NCBI GenBank assembly: GCA_025359865.1
Contig: JANYDH010000119.1
Location: forward strand, 1 to 37,119
Reading direction: 5' to 3'
DNA length: 37,119 nucleotides
From: Actinomycetes bacterium
GTDB lineage: Bacteria; Actinomycetota; Acidimicrobiia; Acidimicrobiales; Ilumatobacteraceae
The translations under genes and the position numbers were made by a program. This document shows, piece after piece, positions 25,858 to 34,431 of this stretch. Under the pieces are notes generated by a model that worked only from the letters and a program-made list of their open reading frames with translations, was not told where the DNA came from and searched no databases. Each line of letters opens with the position of its first letter. Within the stretch, counting starts at the first letter, position 1.

Positions 25858-26012
25858 TTGGTGCGACGTGGAGTCGCGAAGTGCAGAACGAGATGGCATT
25901 TTCGCGCGTTGTGTTCGTCACTTCGCCCGTGGCTGCACATCGGGCCGGGGTGCCGCCACACCGCACCCACATTTAGCGACAGCCTGTTGACCGCGCTTCA
26001 ACGCCAAAGCTC
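25808..26012. repeat. Three copies of the 14-bp motif CAACGCCAAAGnTC
   Basis: Copies lie at 25808-25821 (minus orientation), 25842-25855 (plus) and 25999-26012 (plus), differing only at the n position. The outer two are inverted and bound about 205 bp. Inside, GCGAAGTGCAGAAC at 25876-25889 and 25913-25926 form another inverted repeat (12 of 14). With the flanks this accounts for most of the 413-bp gene-free space between glnD and glnK1. No transposase is seen. Confidence 0.7.
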
Positions 26013-26044
26013 AGGCCCGACCTCCGACTTGCTTGCCGTTCTGG

Positions 26045-26449
<405 letters not shown>

Positions 26450-26460
<11 letters not shown>

Positions 26461-27904
26461 AGCCGAGCACGCCCATTTCGGGGATATCGACGCCTTCGAT
26501 CTCTTGGTCTTGCGGGGTACGGATGCCACCCTTGGTGAACTTGTTCTGGAGCTTGAAGAACCCGAAAGCAAGTCCGAAAATCACAGTACAGATGACGACG
26601 GCACCGAGAAGCTGCGCACCGAACTGGCCGAACTTGCCCTCGATCAATCCCTCGACTTTGATCGCATTGCCAGCGGCATCCTTCGCGCCGTTCCATCCGG
26701 CACCGTACTGACCGTTGGCAAAGATGCCGACACACAGCACTCCGAAGATGCCACCAACACCGTGGACGGCAATTGCACCGACCGGATCGTCGATGCCCCG
26801 GCGCTCGATGAAGAACACCGCTTCGATCACGAGAATCGCGGCAACGAGGCCGATGACTGCTGCAGCCCAGGGAGCGACGAAGGCGCATGGTGCGGTGATC
26901 GCAACGAGGCCGGCGAGCATGCCGTTGACCATCATGCCCGGGTCTGGCTTACCGGTCTTGAACGTGATGTAGTACATCGCAACGATTGAACCGACGGCTG
27001 CGGCGATGGCAGTGTTGGCGGCCACTGTGGCGAACTGGATGTCGGTTGCGGCGAACGTGGATGCAGCGTTGAAACCGAACCAGCCGAATAGCAGGATGAA
27101 GCAGCCGGTCATCGCCATGGGGATGTTGTGTCCTGGGATGGCCCGTGGTTTGCCATTCGCACCGAACTTGCCGATACGGGGCCCGAGCACGATTGCGCCG
27201 GCCAGAGCCGCCATACCGCCGACTGCGTGTACCACGCCCGACCCGGCAAAGTCGGCGTAGCCCACGCCGAGACTCATCGTGTCCCACGTCTTGGACAGCC
27301 AGCCGCCGCCCCAGGTCCACGCAGCGAACAGTGGGTAGTACAACGAGCCGCAGAACAGGCCCCAGATCACGAAGCTCTTCCACTTCCACCGTTCCGCCAT
27401 CGAGCCGGTCGGAATGGTTGCCACGGTGTCCATGAAGGCGACCATGTAGAGGAAGAACGCAAGTAGCGCCGGGGTGGCCCCGTTGCCGAGGTGATCCCAG
27501 CCCTTCCACAGGAACGCCCAGTTTCCTGATCCGAGCAGGGGCTTCGGGTCCATCGCAGCGCCGCCGGCGCCGAAGTATGGCGTACCGTCGAATCCGCCGA
27601 ACGCAAGCGGGAAACCGACGAACAAGAACCCGATGAAGCCAAGTCCGAAGATCGCAAAGTTGGTGCTCATCACGTGAGCAGCGTTCTTCTTCTGGGTGAA
27701 GCCGGTCTCGACGAGCGCAAAGCCAGCCTGCATGAAGATCACCAGGATGGCGCCGATCACCACCCACAACATGTTGGTGGCTTGGCCGAGCGCTGCCACT
27801 GGGTCGATGTCTTCGGCAAATGCCGTGCCCGTCAGTAGCAACGCTGGGACTGCAGCGCCGGCGAGACCGCCGACGACATATTTTAGTGCAGGGTGTTTGC
27901 GCAC
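26450..27904 (-). CDS. amtB: Ammonium transporter AmtB1
   Basis: A 484-aa Amt/Rh-family ammonium channel with an N-terminal signal peptide (MRKHPALKYVVGG to AFAEDI) and 11 predicted transmembrane helices. The twin pore histidines are in DFAGSGVVHAVGG and AIAVHGVGGIFG. The start is a GTG at 27904 with AGGAGG 5 nt upstream. The longer open frame to 28054 crosses the operator-like boxes at 28015-28052 and is unlikely. Downstream is glnK1. The upstream neighbour on the same strand is the antiporter gene, 159 bp away, so read-through transcription is possible in addition to its own promoter. Confidence 0.95.
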
Positions 27905-28014
27905 AGAATCCTCCTGATGACGCGAGTAGATACGAGTAGGGATGTTCGTGGCGTGGTACGGCCAACGACTCGACGCGACACTGAGGCGAGACACCGGCAC
28001 GCTACGGAGCCGAC

Positions 28015-28052
28015 GTTTCGCAGCCGTCGCAGAAGTGTTTCCGTCGTGTGGC
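28015..28052 (-). promoter_or_regulatory. GlnR-like operator upstream of amtB1
   Basis: On the minus strand four 5-mers are spaced exactly 11 bp apart: GCCAC, GAAAC, GCGAC, GAAAC, each pair separated by 6 nt. This matches the actinobacterial GlnR pattern GTnAC-n6-GAAAC repeated twice, except that T is C in both first-type boxes. It lies 111-148 bp before the amtB1 start. Nitrogen-starvation activation is inferred; no full-length GlnR is encoded in the window. Confidence 0.5.
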
Positions 28053-28063
28053 AATCGCGTGCG

Positions 28064-30772
28064 TCAGTTGCGACGCTGCCGCCGACTGCGACGCCGATGC
28101 CCGCCGGTGGCAAGTGTGGCGCGCATCCGCTCGATGGCGGGGTCGCCGAGCTTGCGGTTGAACCGGTCCGAGACAGCGAATCGGTCGTTCACCTGGCCAT
28201 CGGCCGATGCGATCCGAGCCGAATGGATGACAGCACCCGACGACGCAAACGCGCTGCTGACCGCCTGCAGCGCGCCTGGTTCGTCGGGTCCGGTGACGGT
28301 GCACACCGTGAGCCACGGCAGCGCATGGTTGTCGAACGTGAGCTCAAGCGATGGGCGGGCGCTTGTGTGCACCGCTGTACGGAGCCTGAGCTGGAACGCT
28401 TCGCCGAGTGACCGGGCGCCAGGCCGTTCGCCGGAGCGCACGATGAAGCTGCACAGCACGGCAGTGTCTGGCCATGTGGCCACGTCGGCGCCGACGATGT
28501 CGGTGCCTTCGTTGGTGAGCACATCGGCGAGCCGCGCGAGTAAGCCGTCGGTATCGCGACAGGCGACGTCGATCTTCCAGTGGTCGGGTTCTGGCTCAGG
28601 GCTGACGGCGACCCGGACGACACCGGCGCGCGGCAACGGCTCCACCAGATGGGCCTGACGGGCAAGTTCCTCCGGATCGTGGGCAAGCAGGTATGTCGTC
28701 GATGCGAAGCGGAGCCGGTCGATGGGTGCCGGATCGGTGAGAAGATGTTGAGCTGCCAGCCGGCGTGCTCCGGCAAGGTTCAGTGCATCGCCTCCGGTGA
28801 GTTCCGGATGGTCGAGCGCTTCTTGCACCTGTCGGTACTGCGAGTCGAGGGCATCGCGATGTATCGGAGACAGGTCGCCGAATGCGAGTGCGAGTAAGTA
28901 CGCGTGACGTGCGTGAGTCGGGGTGGCGAGATGAGTTGCCATCTGGAGGATCTCGTTGTCGTCGAATCCGGCAGGGTCGTGGGCCCGGGTGCGCAGCAGG
29001 TTTGCGTCGGCGACGATCGATGTGATCCGCACGGCGTCGACGTCGTTGCTCAGCCGTTGCGCGAGGCTCGATATCGACTCACTGTCCAAGCACACATCGG
29101 TGACGAACGCGGCGAGGACGAGCTCGTCGTTGGAGTCGGTGCGGGCGAGCAGCATGTCTGGCTCGTTGGTCAGCGTCAGGTCGTGCAAGCGATCTACGAC
29201 CGGGAATCGCAGGGAGCCGAGGGGGTCGAGATCGGTCATGTCGGCGCGCCGTCTGCTCATCGCGGTGGCGACCTCGGGGAGCGACCGGTCGAGTACCCCG
29301 GTGACATCGAGAAACCGCCACGACCGGGGTACGTCTTCACGGAGCAACTCGACAAGCTTCGGTGTGTCGGCGGCAGTCCAGGTGATCTCGTGTCGCCGGT
29401 GCCTGGCGAACCAGTCCAACACCGGTTCAGCGGGCCGAGCTGTTGCTGCCTGATGGGCGGTCGCCAACGCAACCTGGATCGTCGCCGATGCCGGCGGCGT
29501 TGCCGCGAAGCCGATGATCCCGTCGTCGACGGTCAGCCAGCCGCCGTCGGGCTCCTCGGTTGCAACGAACAGTTCGGCACCATGGTCGGCGGTCGGTGCT
29601 CTACCGAGTCGCGTGCGCAGCAGGGGCGGCGTGAGCACTGTGGTGACGAGCACCACGATCAGCAACGCACCGTATTGATCGCCGTCGAGCACTCCCTTGG
29701 ACAATCCAATCGATGCGAAGATCAGTCCCACCTCGCCGCGTGGGATCATTCCGAGGCCGATGAGCACACGGTCGGCGCGCCCGCGGGGAACGCTCAACGC
29801 CGACACCATCTTGCCGGCCACAGCAACGGCGCTCATCGCGACAGCCAGGCCGATCACCGACGGTTTCGCCATCGCAGCAAGATCGGCATTGATGCCAATG
29901 CTGAGGAAGAAGACGGGAATGAAGATGTTGCCGACCGCACCGAGGTCGTTCGCGATCCGCTCGTGTTGCTCGGTCTGGCCGAGCGCCAATCCGGCCATGA
30001 ATGCGCCGATGATGAACGCCAGCTTCGCTACGTCGGCAAGCGCCGCGAACGCCATCATCAACGCGAACGCGGCGACCACCAGCGTAGCGCTCGACGTGGC
30101 GCGTCGATGGATCACGCCGAAGACCTTCGGCACGACGAGGATGCCGAGCAGTCCCGTGCCGACGAGAAAGGCCACGGCCAAGCCGAGTGTCTGCGCAACC
30201 GTGCCCACACCGACCGACCCACCGGTGACCATCTTCACGACAACGGTCAGGATGATCAGTCCCAGTACATCGTCGGCTACCGCCGCGCCGAGCACGATGC
30301 GCGCCTCGACCGATGCCAGGGCGCGAAGATCACCGAACACTCTTGCGGTGATACCGACGCTGGTAGCCGTGAGTGCAGCGCCGAAGAAGATGGCGGTGTT
30401 CGTCGATTCGCCGAAGAGGAGTCCGATTCCGGTGCCGGCGGCGAACGGCACGACGACACCGGTGACCGCCACCGCCATCGATACTCCGCCCACCTTGCGG
30501 AGTTCGACAAGGTCCATCTCCATTCCTACCGACAGCAGCAGCAGCAGAACGCCGATCTCGGCCAGGACTGCCAGCGAGATGCCTCGGTCGCCACCGAGTT
30601 CGACGAGCCCGAGACCCGATGGTCCGATTACGACTCCGGCCACGATCTCGCCGAGCACTGCGGGAATCCGCGCCCGCTCGGCGAGTTCGGCGGCCAACTT
30701 CGCCGCAGTGAGCACGATCAACAGATCGAGGAGCAGGCGGGCGAGATCGGCGGAACCGGTTGCAGCAAACAT
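28064..30772 (-). CDS. CPA2-type cation:proton antiporter fused to a GlnD-like regulatory half
   Basis: A 902-aa membrane protein. Residues 1-385 form a CPA2 antiporter (KefB/NapA-like) with about 12 helices, PAVLGEIVAGVVIGPSGLG near 37, the ion-site pair AAVADDVLGLI near 163 and MIPRGEVGLIF near 342. Residues about 410-880 align by eye with GlnD of this window from 310 to 765. The counterparts are the linker (VLDRSLPEV), an HD-like domain where HD is TD (LVLAAFVTDV, 551-560) and EHH is ADA, and two ACT domains: CRDTDGLLARLADVL with GADV (about 732-777) and TGPDEPGALQAVSSAF with NDRFAVSDR (about 820-870). The nucleotidyltransferase domain is absent. It probably exchanges K+ or Na+ for H+ under control of an amino acid, by analogy glutamine; this is inference. 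It follows a winged-helix gene by 13 bp. ATG 30772 is the start; the frame to 31048 is shadow. Confidence 0.88.
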   Translation of the reverse strand: MFAATGSADLARLLLDLLIVLTAAKLAAELAERARIPAVLGEIVAGVVIGPSGLGLVELGGDRGISLAVLAEIGVLLLLLSVGMEMDLVELRKVGGVSMAVAVTGVVVPFAAGTGIGLLFGESTNTAIFFGAALTATSVGITARVFGDLRALASVEARIVLGAAVADDVLGLIILTVVVKMVTGGSVGVGTVAQTLGLAVAFLVGTGLLGILVVPKVFGVIHRRATSSATLVVAAFALMMAFAALADVAKLAFIIGAFMAGLALGQTEQHERIANDLGAVGNIFIPVFFLSIGINADLAAMAKPSVIGLAVAMSAVAVAGKMVSALSVPRGRADRVLIGLGMIPRGEVGLIFASIGLSKGVLDGDQYGALLIVVLVTTVLTPPLLRTRLGRAPTADHGAELFVATEEPDGGWLTVDDGIIGFAATPPASATIQVALATAHQAATARPAEPVLDWFARHRRHEITWTAADTPKLVELLREDVPRSWRFLDVTGVLDRSLPEVATAMSRRRADMTDLDPLGSLRFPVVDRLHDLTLTNEPDMLLARTDSNDELVLAAFVTDVCLDSESISSLAQRLSNDVDAVRITSIVADANLLRTRAHDPAGFDDNEILQMATHLATPTHARHAYLLALAFGDLSPIHRDALDSQYRQVQEALDHPELTGGDALNLAGARRLAAQHLLTDPAPIDRLRFASTTYLLAHDPEELARQAHLVEPLPRAGVVRVAVSPEPEPDHWKIDVACRDTDGLLARLADVLTNEGTDIVGADVATWPDTAVLCSFIVRSGERPGARSLGEAFQLRLRTAVHTSARPSLELTFDNHALPWLTVCTVTGPDEPGALQAVSSAFASSGAVIHSARIASADGQVNDRFAVSDRFNRKLGDPAIERMRATLATGGHRRRSRRQRRN

Positions 30773-30785
30773 CGAGGACGCAATG

Positions 30786-31085
30786 CTAGAGCAACGCGGC
30801 GGCGCCCGGCCTGGCCGCGTCGGCAAGCATCCAGCCTCGTGAACGCACCGTGATGATCGCGTCGCGCCCGAGATTGCGGCGAAGGTCGACGAGCACGCTG
30901 TCGCAACGGCGCACACTGAGATCGGCCAGTCCAGCCTGGCGGGAAAGCTCGCGGCGGCTGGTGACGCGACCGCGATGAGCGACCAATACGGCGAGCACCG
31001 CCCGCTCCTGTACGCCGAGTTCGACCACGATTGCGAGGGGGTTGGCATCGGGGTTGGCCTGAGCGGCTGGAACGGGCGGCGTCAT
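30786..31085 (-). CDS. Stand-alone winged-helix DNA-binding protein (OmpR/PhoB C-terminal type)
   Basis: A 99-aa protein consisting almost only of a winged helix like that of OmpR/PhoB regulators: VQERAVLAVLVAHRGRVTSRRELSRQAG, then the recognition-helix region SVRRCDSVLVDLRRNLG and the wing IITVRSRGWML. There is no receiver domain. Similar domains occur at the C-terminus of GlnR and of actinobacterial HemD fusions. The ATG at 31085 is the best start; the longer frame to 31235 would overlap the divergent gene. Only 13 bp separate it from the antiporter gene, so they form one operon and it may regulate that operon. Confidence 0.75.
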   Translation of the reverse strand: MTPPVPAAQANPDANPLAIVVELGVQERAVLAVLVAHRGRVTSRRELSRQAGLADLSVRRCDSVLVDLRRNLGRDAIITVRSRGWMLADAARPGAAALL

Positions 31086-31130
31086 CGGAGTTGACGGTAG
31101 GCGACACGGGTTTCTCAGGTGTTCGGCCTT

Positions 31131-31148
31131 TGTGAACGGGGTGTGAAC
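31131..31148 (-). promoter_or_regulatory. 11-bp-spaced direct repeat upstream of the winged-helix gene
   Basis: TGTGAAC occurs at 31131-31137 and 31142-31148, one helical turn apart, 46-63 bp before the winged-helix start. Tandem repeats at 11-bp spacing are the usual target of OmpR/PhoB-type winged helices, so this may be an autoregulatory site. Confidence 0.45.
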
Positions 31149-31206
31149 CGGTCGATCGCCGAGTCGATGGTCCGTTCGCTCGTCCTGACTTCTGGGTTGC
31201 ACCCGA

Positions 31207-31224
31207 CTTGACCCGCGGGTCAAG
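31207..31224. promoter_or_regulatory. Perfect 18-bp palindrome abutting the acyl-CoA dehydrogenase gene
   Basis: CTTGACCCGCGGGTCAAG is its own reverse complement and ends directly before the ATG at 31225. Its shape fits a TetR-family operator. If it is an operator overlapping the promoter, the true start is more likely the ATG at 31234, on a short-leader transcript. Confidence 0.55.
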
Positions 31225-32472
31225 ATGTCTGACATGGACCTGAGCTACTCCGTCGAAGCCGAATCGTTCCGTGTCGAGATCCGCAGTTGGCTGGAAACGC
31301 ATCTACCCAACGGCTGGATGACCGAAGGGTTCGAGATGAGTCCCGACGAACGCAAGGTGTTCAATGCCGGCTGGCCGGCGAAGCTGTTCGAGGGCGGATG
31401 GATCTGTGCGACCTGGCCGAAGGAATACGGCGGCAAAGGTCTCTCCACCATGCAGGGCGTGGTGCTGGCCGAGGAGTTCGCCCGTGCGAAAGCACCGCTT
31501 CGGGCCGACTTCTTCGGTGACACCCTCGTCGGCCCGACGATCTTGCAGTGGGGGTCCGAGGAACAGAAGCAGGCGTTCCTGCCACGGATTCTGAACGGCA
31601 CGATGAGTTGGTGCCAGGGGTTCAGCGAGCCGAACAGCGGCTCAGACCTTGCATCGTTGAAGACCCAGGCGGTGCTCGATGGTGACGAGTGGGTGATCAA
31701 CGGGCAAAAGGTGTGGACAACCGGCGGACACAATGCCGACTACTGCTTCCTACTTACCCGCACCGACCCCGCTGCATCGAAGCACAAGGGCATCAGCTAC
31801 CTGCTCGTGCCGATGCGCCAGGAAGGCGTCGAGGTGCGCGGCATCGTCCAGCCCGATGGCACCGCCGAGTTCTGCGAGGTGTTCTTCACCGATGCCCGCT
31901 GCCCGAAAGAGAACGTGGTCGGCGGCGTGAACAACGGATGGCAGGTGGCCAACTCCACGTTGGCGTTTGAGCGTGGCATGAGCGCCACGACCGGATACCG
32001 ACGGTTCGTCGAGGAGCACAAGCTGATGGTCGCGGCCGCCACCGAGAACGGCACCATCGACGACCCACTCGTACGCCAAGGCCTGGCGCAGTTCTACACA
32101 AAGATCCAGATCCTGCGCATCAACGGCTTGCGCTCGCTGTCGGCCGCGTTGTCCAAGGTGAAGGATCCGGCTGTCGCCGCGCTCGGCGCCACCAACAAGA
32201 TGTTCTGGACCGAGATGCACCAGGAAGCAATGGAGTTGTCACTGCACATCTTCGGAGCGAGTTCGATGCTGATCACGACCGGGCCCACGACGAACTCGTG
32301 GCCCGGAGCGGCCCGCGACAAACGTCGTGATGGTTATCCCGTTAGCCCGATGATGAGCAGTTTCTTCTTCAGCCGCAGCGAGACGATTTGGGGCGGCACG
32401 AGCCAGATCCAGCGAAACATCGTCGGTGAGCGCGTTCTCGGCCTACCGAAGGAACCCCAAGTCGCCGGTTGA
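31225..32472 (+). CDS. Acyl-CoA dehydrogenase family protein (FadE-like)
   Basis: A 415-aa flavoenzyme of the acyl-CoA dehydrogenase family. The middle-domain FAD motif is WCQGFSEPNSGSDLASL near residue 130, followed by WVINGQKVWTTGGHNADY, and the C-terminal motif is IWGGTSQIQRNIVGERVLGLP. In the last motif the YEGT glutamate used as catalytic base in medium- and short-chain enzymes is a glycine, as in many mycobacterial FadE proteins, so the base must lie elsewhere or the substrate is unusual. It would donate electrons to EtfAB. The start is ATG 31225 or 31234. It sits between two nitrogen loci and is divergent from the winged-helix gene; a link to nitrogen is not evident. Confidence 0.9.
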   Translation: MSDMDLSYSVEAESFRVEIRSWLETHLPNGWMTEGFEMSPDERKVFNAGWPAKLFEGGWICATWPKEYGGKGLSTMQGVVLAEEFARAKAPLRADFFGDTLVGPTILQWGSEEQKQAFLPRILNGTMSWCQGFSEPNSGSDLASLKTQAVLDGDEWVINGQKVWTTGGHNADYCFLLTRTDPAASKHKGISYLLVPMRQEGVEVRGIVQPDGTAEFCEVFFTDARCPKENVVGGVNNGWQVANSTLAFERGMSATTGYRRFVEEHKLMVAAATENGTIDDPLVRQGLAQFYTKIQILRINGLRSLSAALSKVKDPAVAALGATNKMFWTEMHQEAMELSLHIFGASSMLITTGPTTNSWPGAARDKRRDGYPVSPMMSSFFFSRSETIWGGTSQIQRNIVGERVLGLPKEPQVAG

Positions 32473-32505
32473 CCCGTCCGTGCTCCTGTCGTCAGTCTGT
32501 TGCTG

Positions 32506-32541
32506 CTGCTGCTGTCGTTGCTGCTGTCGTTGCTGCTGAGG
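32506..32541. repeat. 12-bp imperfect tandem repeat, three copies
   Basis: Three consecutive 12-mers of the form TTGCTGCTGTCG fill the 69-bp space between the convergent acyl-CoA dehydrogenase and glnK2 genes, ending directly at the glnK2 stop. Confidence 0.8.
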
Positions 32542-32942
<401 letters not shown>

Positions 32943-32959
32943 GGCGCACACGACCGAGC

Positions 32960-34168
32960 TCACAGGTTGTGGTACGCGGTTTCGCGGTGTTCGGAGTAGT
33001 CGAGGCCGAGCGTCTCGTTTTCGCTGCTGACCCGAATGCCGATGGTCCGCTTGAGCGCCAGCAGAATGAGGGTCGTCACCACGAACGAGTACACGATGGT
33101 GACACCGTTCGCGAGTAACTGTTCGCCCAACAGACCAAGCCCGCCGCCGTAGAAGATGCCACGGTGGAAGCTTCCTCCGAAGAACGCAGGATTGGCAAAG
33201 AAGCCGATCGTGAGTGAGCCGACCAGTCCACCAACGAAGTGCACGCCGACGACGTCGAGCGCATCGTCGAACCCGGCCTTGAACTTCAGTCGAACTGCAT
33301 AGCAGCACACGACGCCGGTGAGTAGGCCGATGATGATCGGCGCGGCGCCAGACACGTACCCCGAGGCAGGTGTGATCGCCACGAGGCCGGCGACGATGCC
33401 CGATGCGACGCCGAGGTTGGTGAAGTGTCCGTCGCGGAGCTTCTCCACGAGCGCCCATGCGATTCCGGCGGCGGCCGCAGCGAGGAACGTGTTCATGAAG
33501 GCCTGGGCTGCCTGACCGTTGGCGCTGAGAGCTGAGCCGGCGTTGAACCCGAACCACCCGAACCACAAGATTCCGGTACCGATCATGACGAGCGGCATCG
33601 AGTGTGGAGGCTGCGCATCGCGGGGCCAGCCCTTGCGCTTGCCGAGCACGAGCACAGCGGCGAGCGCGGCAATACCGGCGTTGACATGGATCGCTGTTCC
33701 ACCGGCAAAGTCCAGCGAGCCACGCTTGCCGAGGAAGCCGCCGTAGAGCCATTTGAACACCGGGCAGAACACGAGCAATGACCAGAGTGGAACGAAGATC
33801 GCCCACGCCGAGAACTTCATCCGGTCGGCGACGGCGCCAGAGATGAGGGCGGGGGTGATGGTCGCGAACATGCCGAGGAACGCGATTGTCGCGATGGTGC
33901 CGCCGTTGTCACCGAGTATCCCGATGCCGTTCAAGAACGCCGCGTCGAACCCGCCGATGAGGTCGTTACCGATCGGTTGCTGCGCCAGCGAGTACCCAAT
34001 CGTCACCCACAGCACCGGGATAACCAGCATGCACCAGAAATTCATCATCAGCATGTTCAGAACGTTTCGGTTCCGGTCCATACCTCCATAGAAGAAGGCG
34101 AGTCCCGGGGTCATGAACAGCACGAGCGCTGCCGAAACCAACACCCAGGCGACACTTCCGCTGTCCAT
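32960..34168 (-). CDS. amtB: Ammonium transporter AmtB2
   Basis: A 402-aa Amt-family channel, different in sequence from AmtB1 and without a cleavable signal peptide (MDSGSVAWVLVSAALVLFMT). The pore histidines are in DFAGGTAIHVNAG and DVVGVHFVGGLVG. It ends in a cytoplasmic tail SSENETLGLDYSEHRETAY. The start is ATG 34168 with GGAGGAGG 6 nt upstream; the open frame back to 34429 is not credible. Together with GlnK2 it forms the second ammonium uptake module of the window, probably for a different ammonium range; this is inference. Confidence 0.95.
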   Translation of the reverse strand: MDSGSVAWVLVSAALVLFMTPGLAFFYGGMDRNRNVLNMLMMNFWCMLVIPVLWVTIGYSLAQQPIGNDLIGGFDAAFLNGIGILGDNGGTIATIAFLGMFATITPALISGAVADRMKFSAWAIFVPLWSLLVFCPVFKWLYGGFLGKRGSLDFAGGTAIHVNAGIAALAAVLVLGKRKGWPRDAQPPHSMPLVMIGTGILWFGWFGFNAGSALSANGQAAQAFMNTFLAAAAAGIAWALVEKLRDGHFTNLGVASGIVAGLVAITPASGYVSGAAPIIIGLLTGVVCCYAVRLKFKAGFDDALDVVGVHFVGGLVGSLTIGFFANPAFFGGSFHRGIFYGGGLGLLGEQLLANGVTIVYSFVVTTLILLALKRTIGIRVSSENETLGLDYSEHRETAYHNL

Positions 34169-34213
34169 ATACGTCCTCCTCCATGCCGCTGACGTCTCGT
34201 CGCGCCGCAGAGT

Positions 34214-34240
34214 GTCACGACCATGTTTCGGGAATGTGTC
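34214..34240 (-). promoter_or_regulatory. GlnR-like operator upstream of amtB2
   Basis: On the minus strand GACAC, GAAAC and GTGAC are spaced exactly 11 bp apart (6-nt gaps). This is the same GTnAC/GAAAC alternation as at amtB1 and contains the exact pair GAAAC-n6-GTGAC. It lies 46-72 bp upstream of the amtB2 start. Confidence 0.5.
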
Positions 34241-34256
34241 CAACGTGCACACGGCC

Positions 34257-34294
34257 GATGAACACGGCAGATGAACACGGCAGATGAACACAGC
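34257..34294. repeat. 13-bp tandem repeat, nearly three copies
   Basis: GATGAACACGGCA occurs twice perfectly and then as a 12-nt copy with one change. It lies in the divergent promoter region between amtB2 and alkA, next to the GlnR-like boxes. Confidence 0.9.
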
Positions 34295-34431
34295 GAGGTG
34301 TTCGGCAACCGCGCCCCGCACCTCGGCTAGGCTCCGTCCGATTTCCGCTAGCGAGACGACCGATGGTCCGGCACACTGCATGGGTGTCCCGTACCGTCTC
34401 TCCGAGTCGTTCGAGCGACTACAGCGCACCG

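Noticed and set aside
28904-30853. 649-aa open frame on the plus strand opposite the antiporter gene
   Set aside because: Composition is the mirror of high-GC coding on the other strand (His/Arg/Asp/Gln-rich, no domain), and the minus strand encodes a clear antiporter.
31104-31125. A further GlnR-like box (GTTTC-TCAGGT-GTTCG) before the winged-helix gene
   Set aside because: Only one box matches GAAAC; the partner box does not fit GTnAC, so it is weaker than the two amtB sites.
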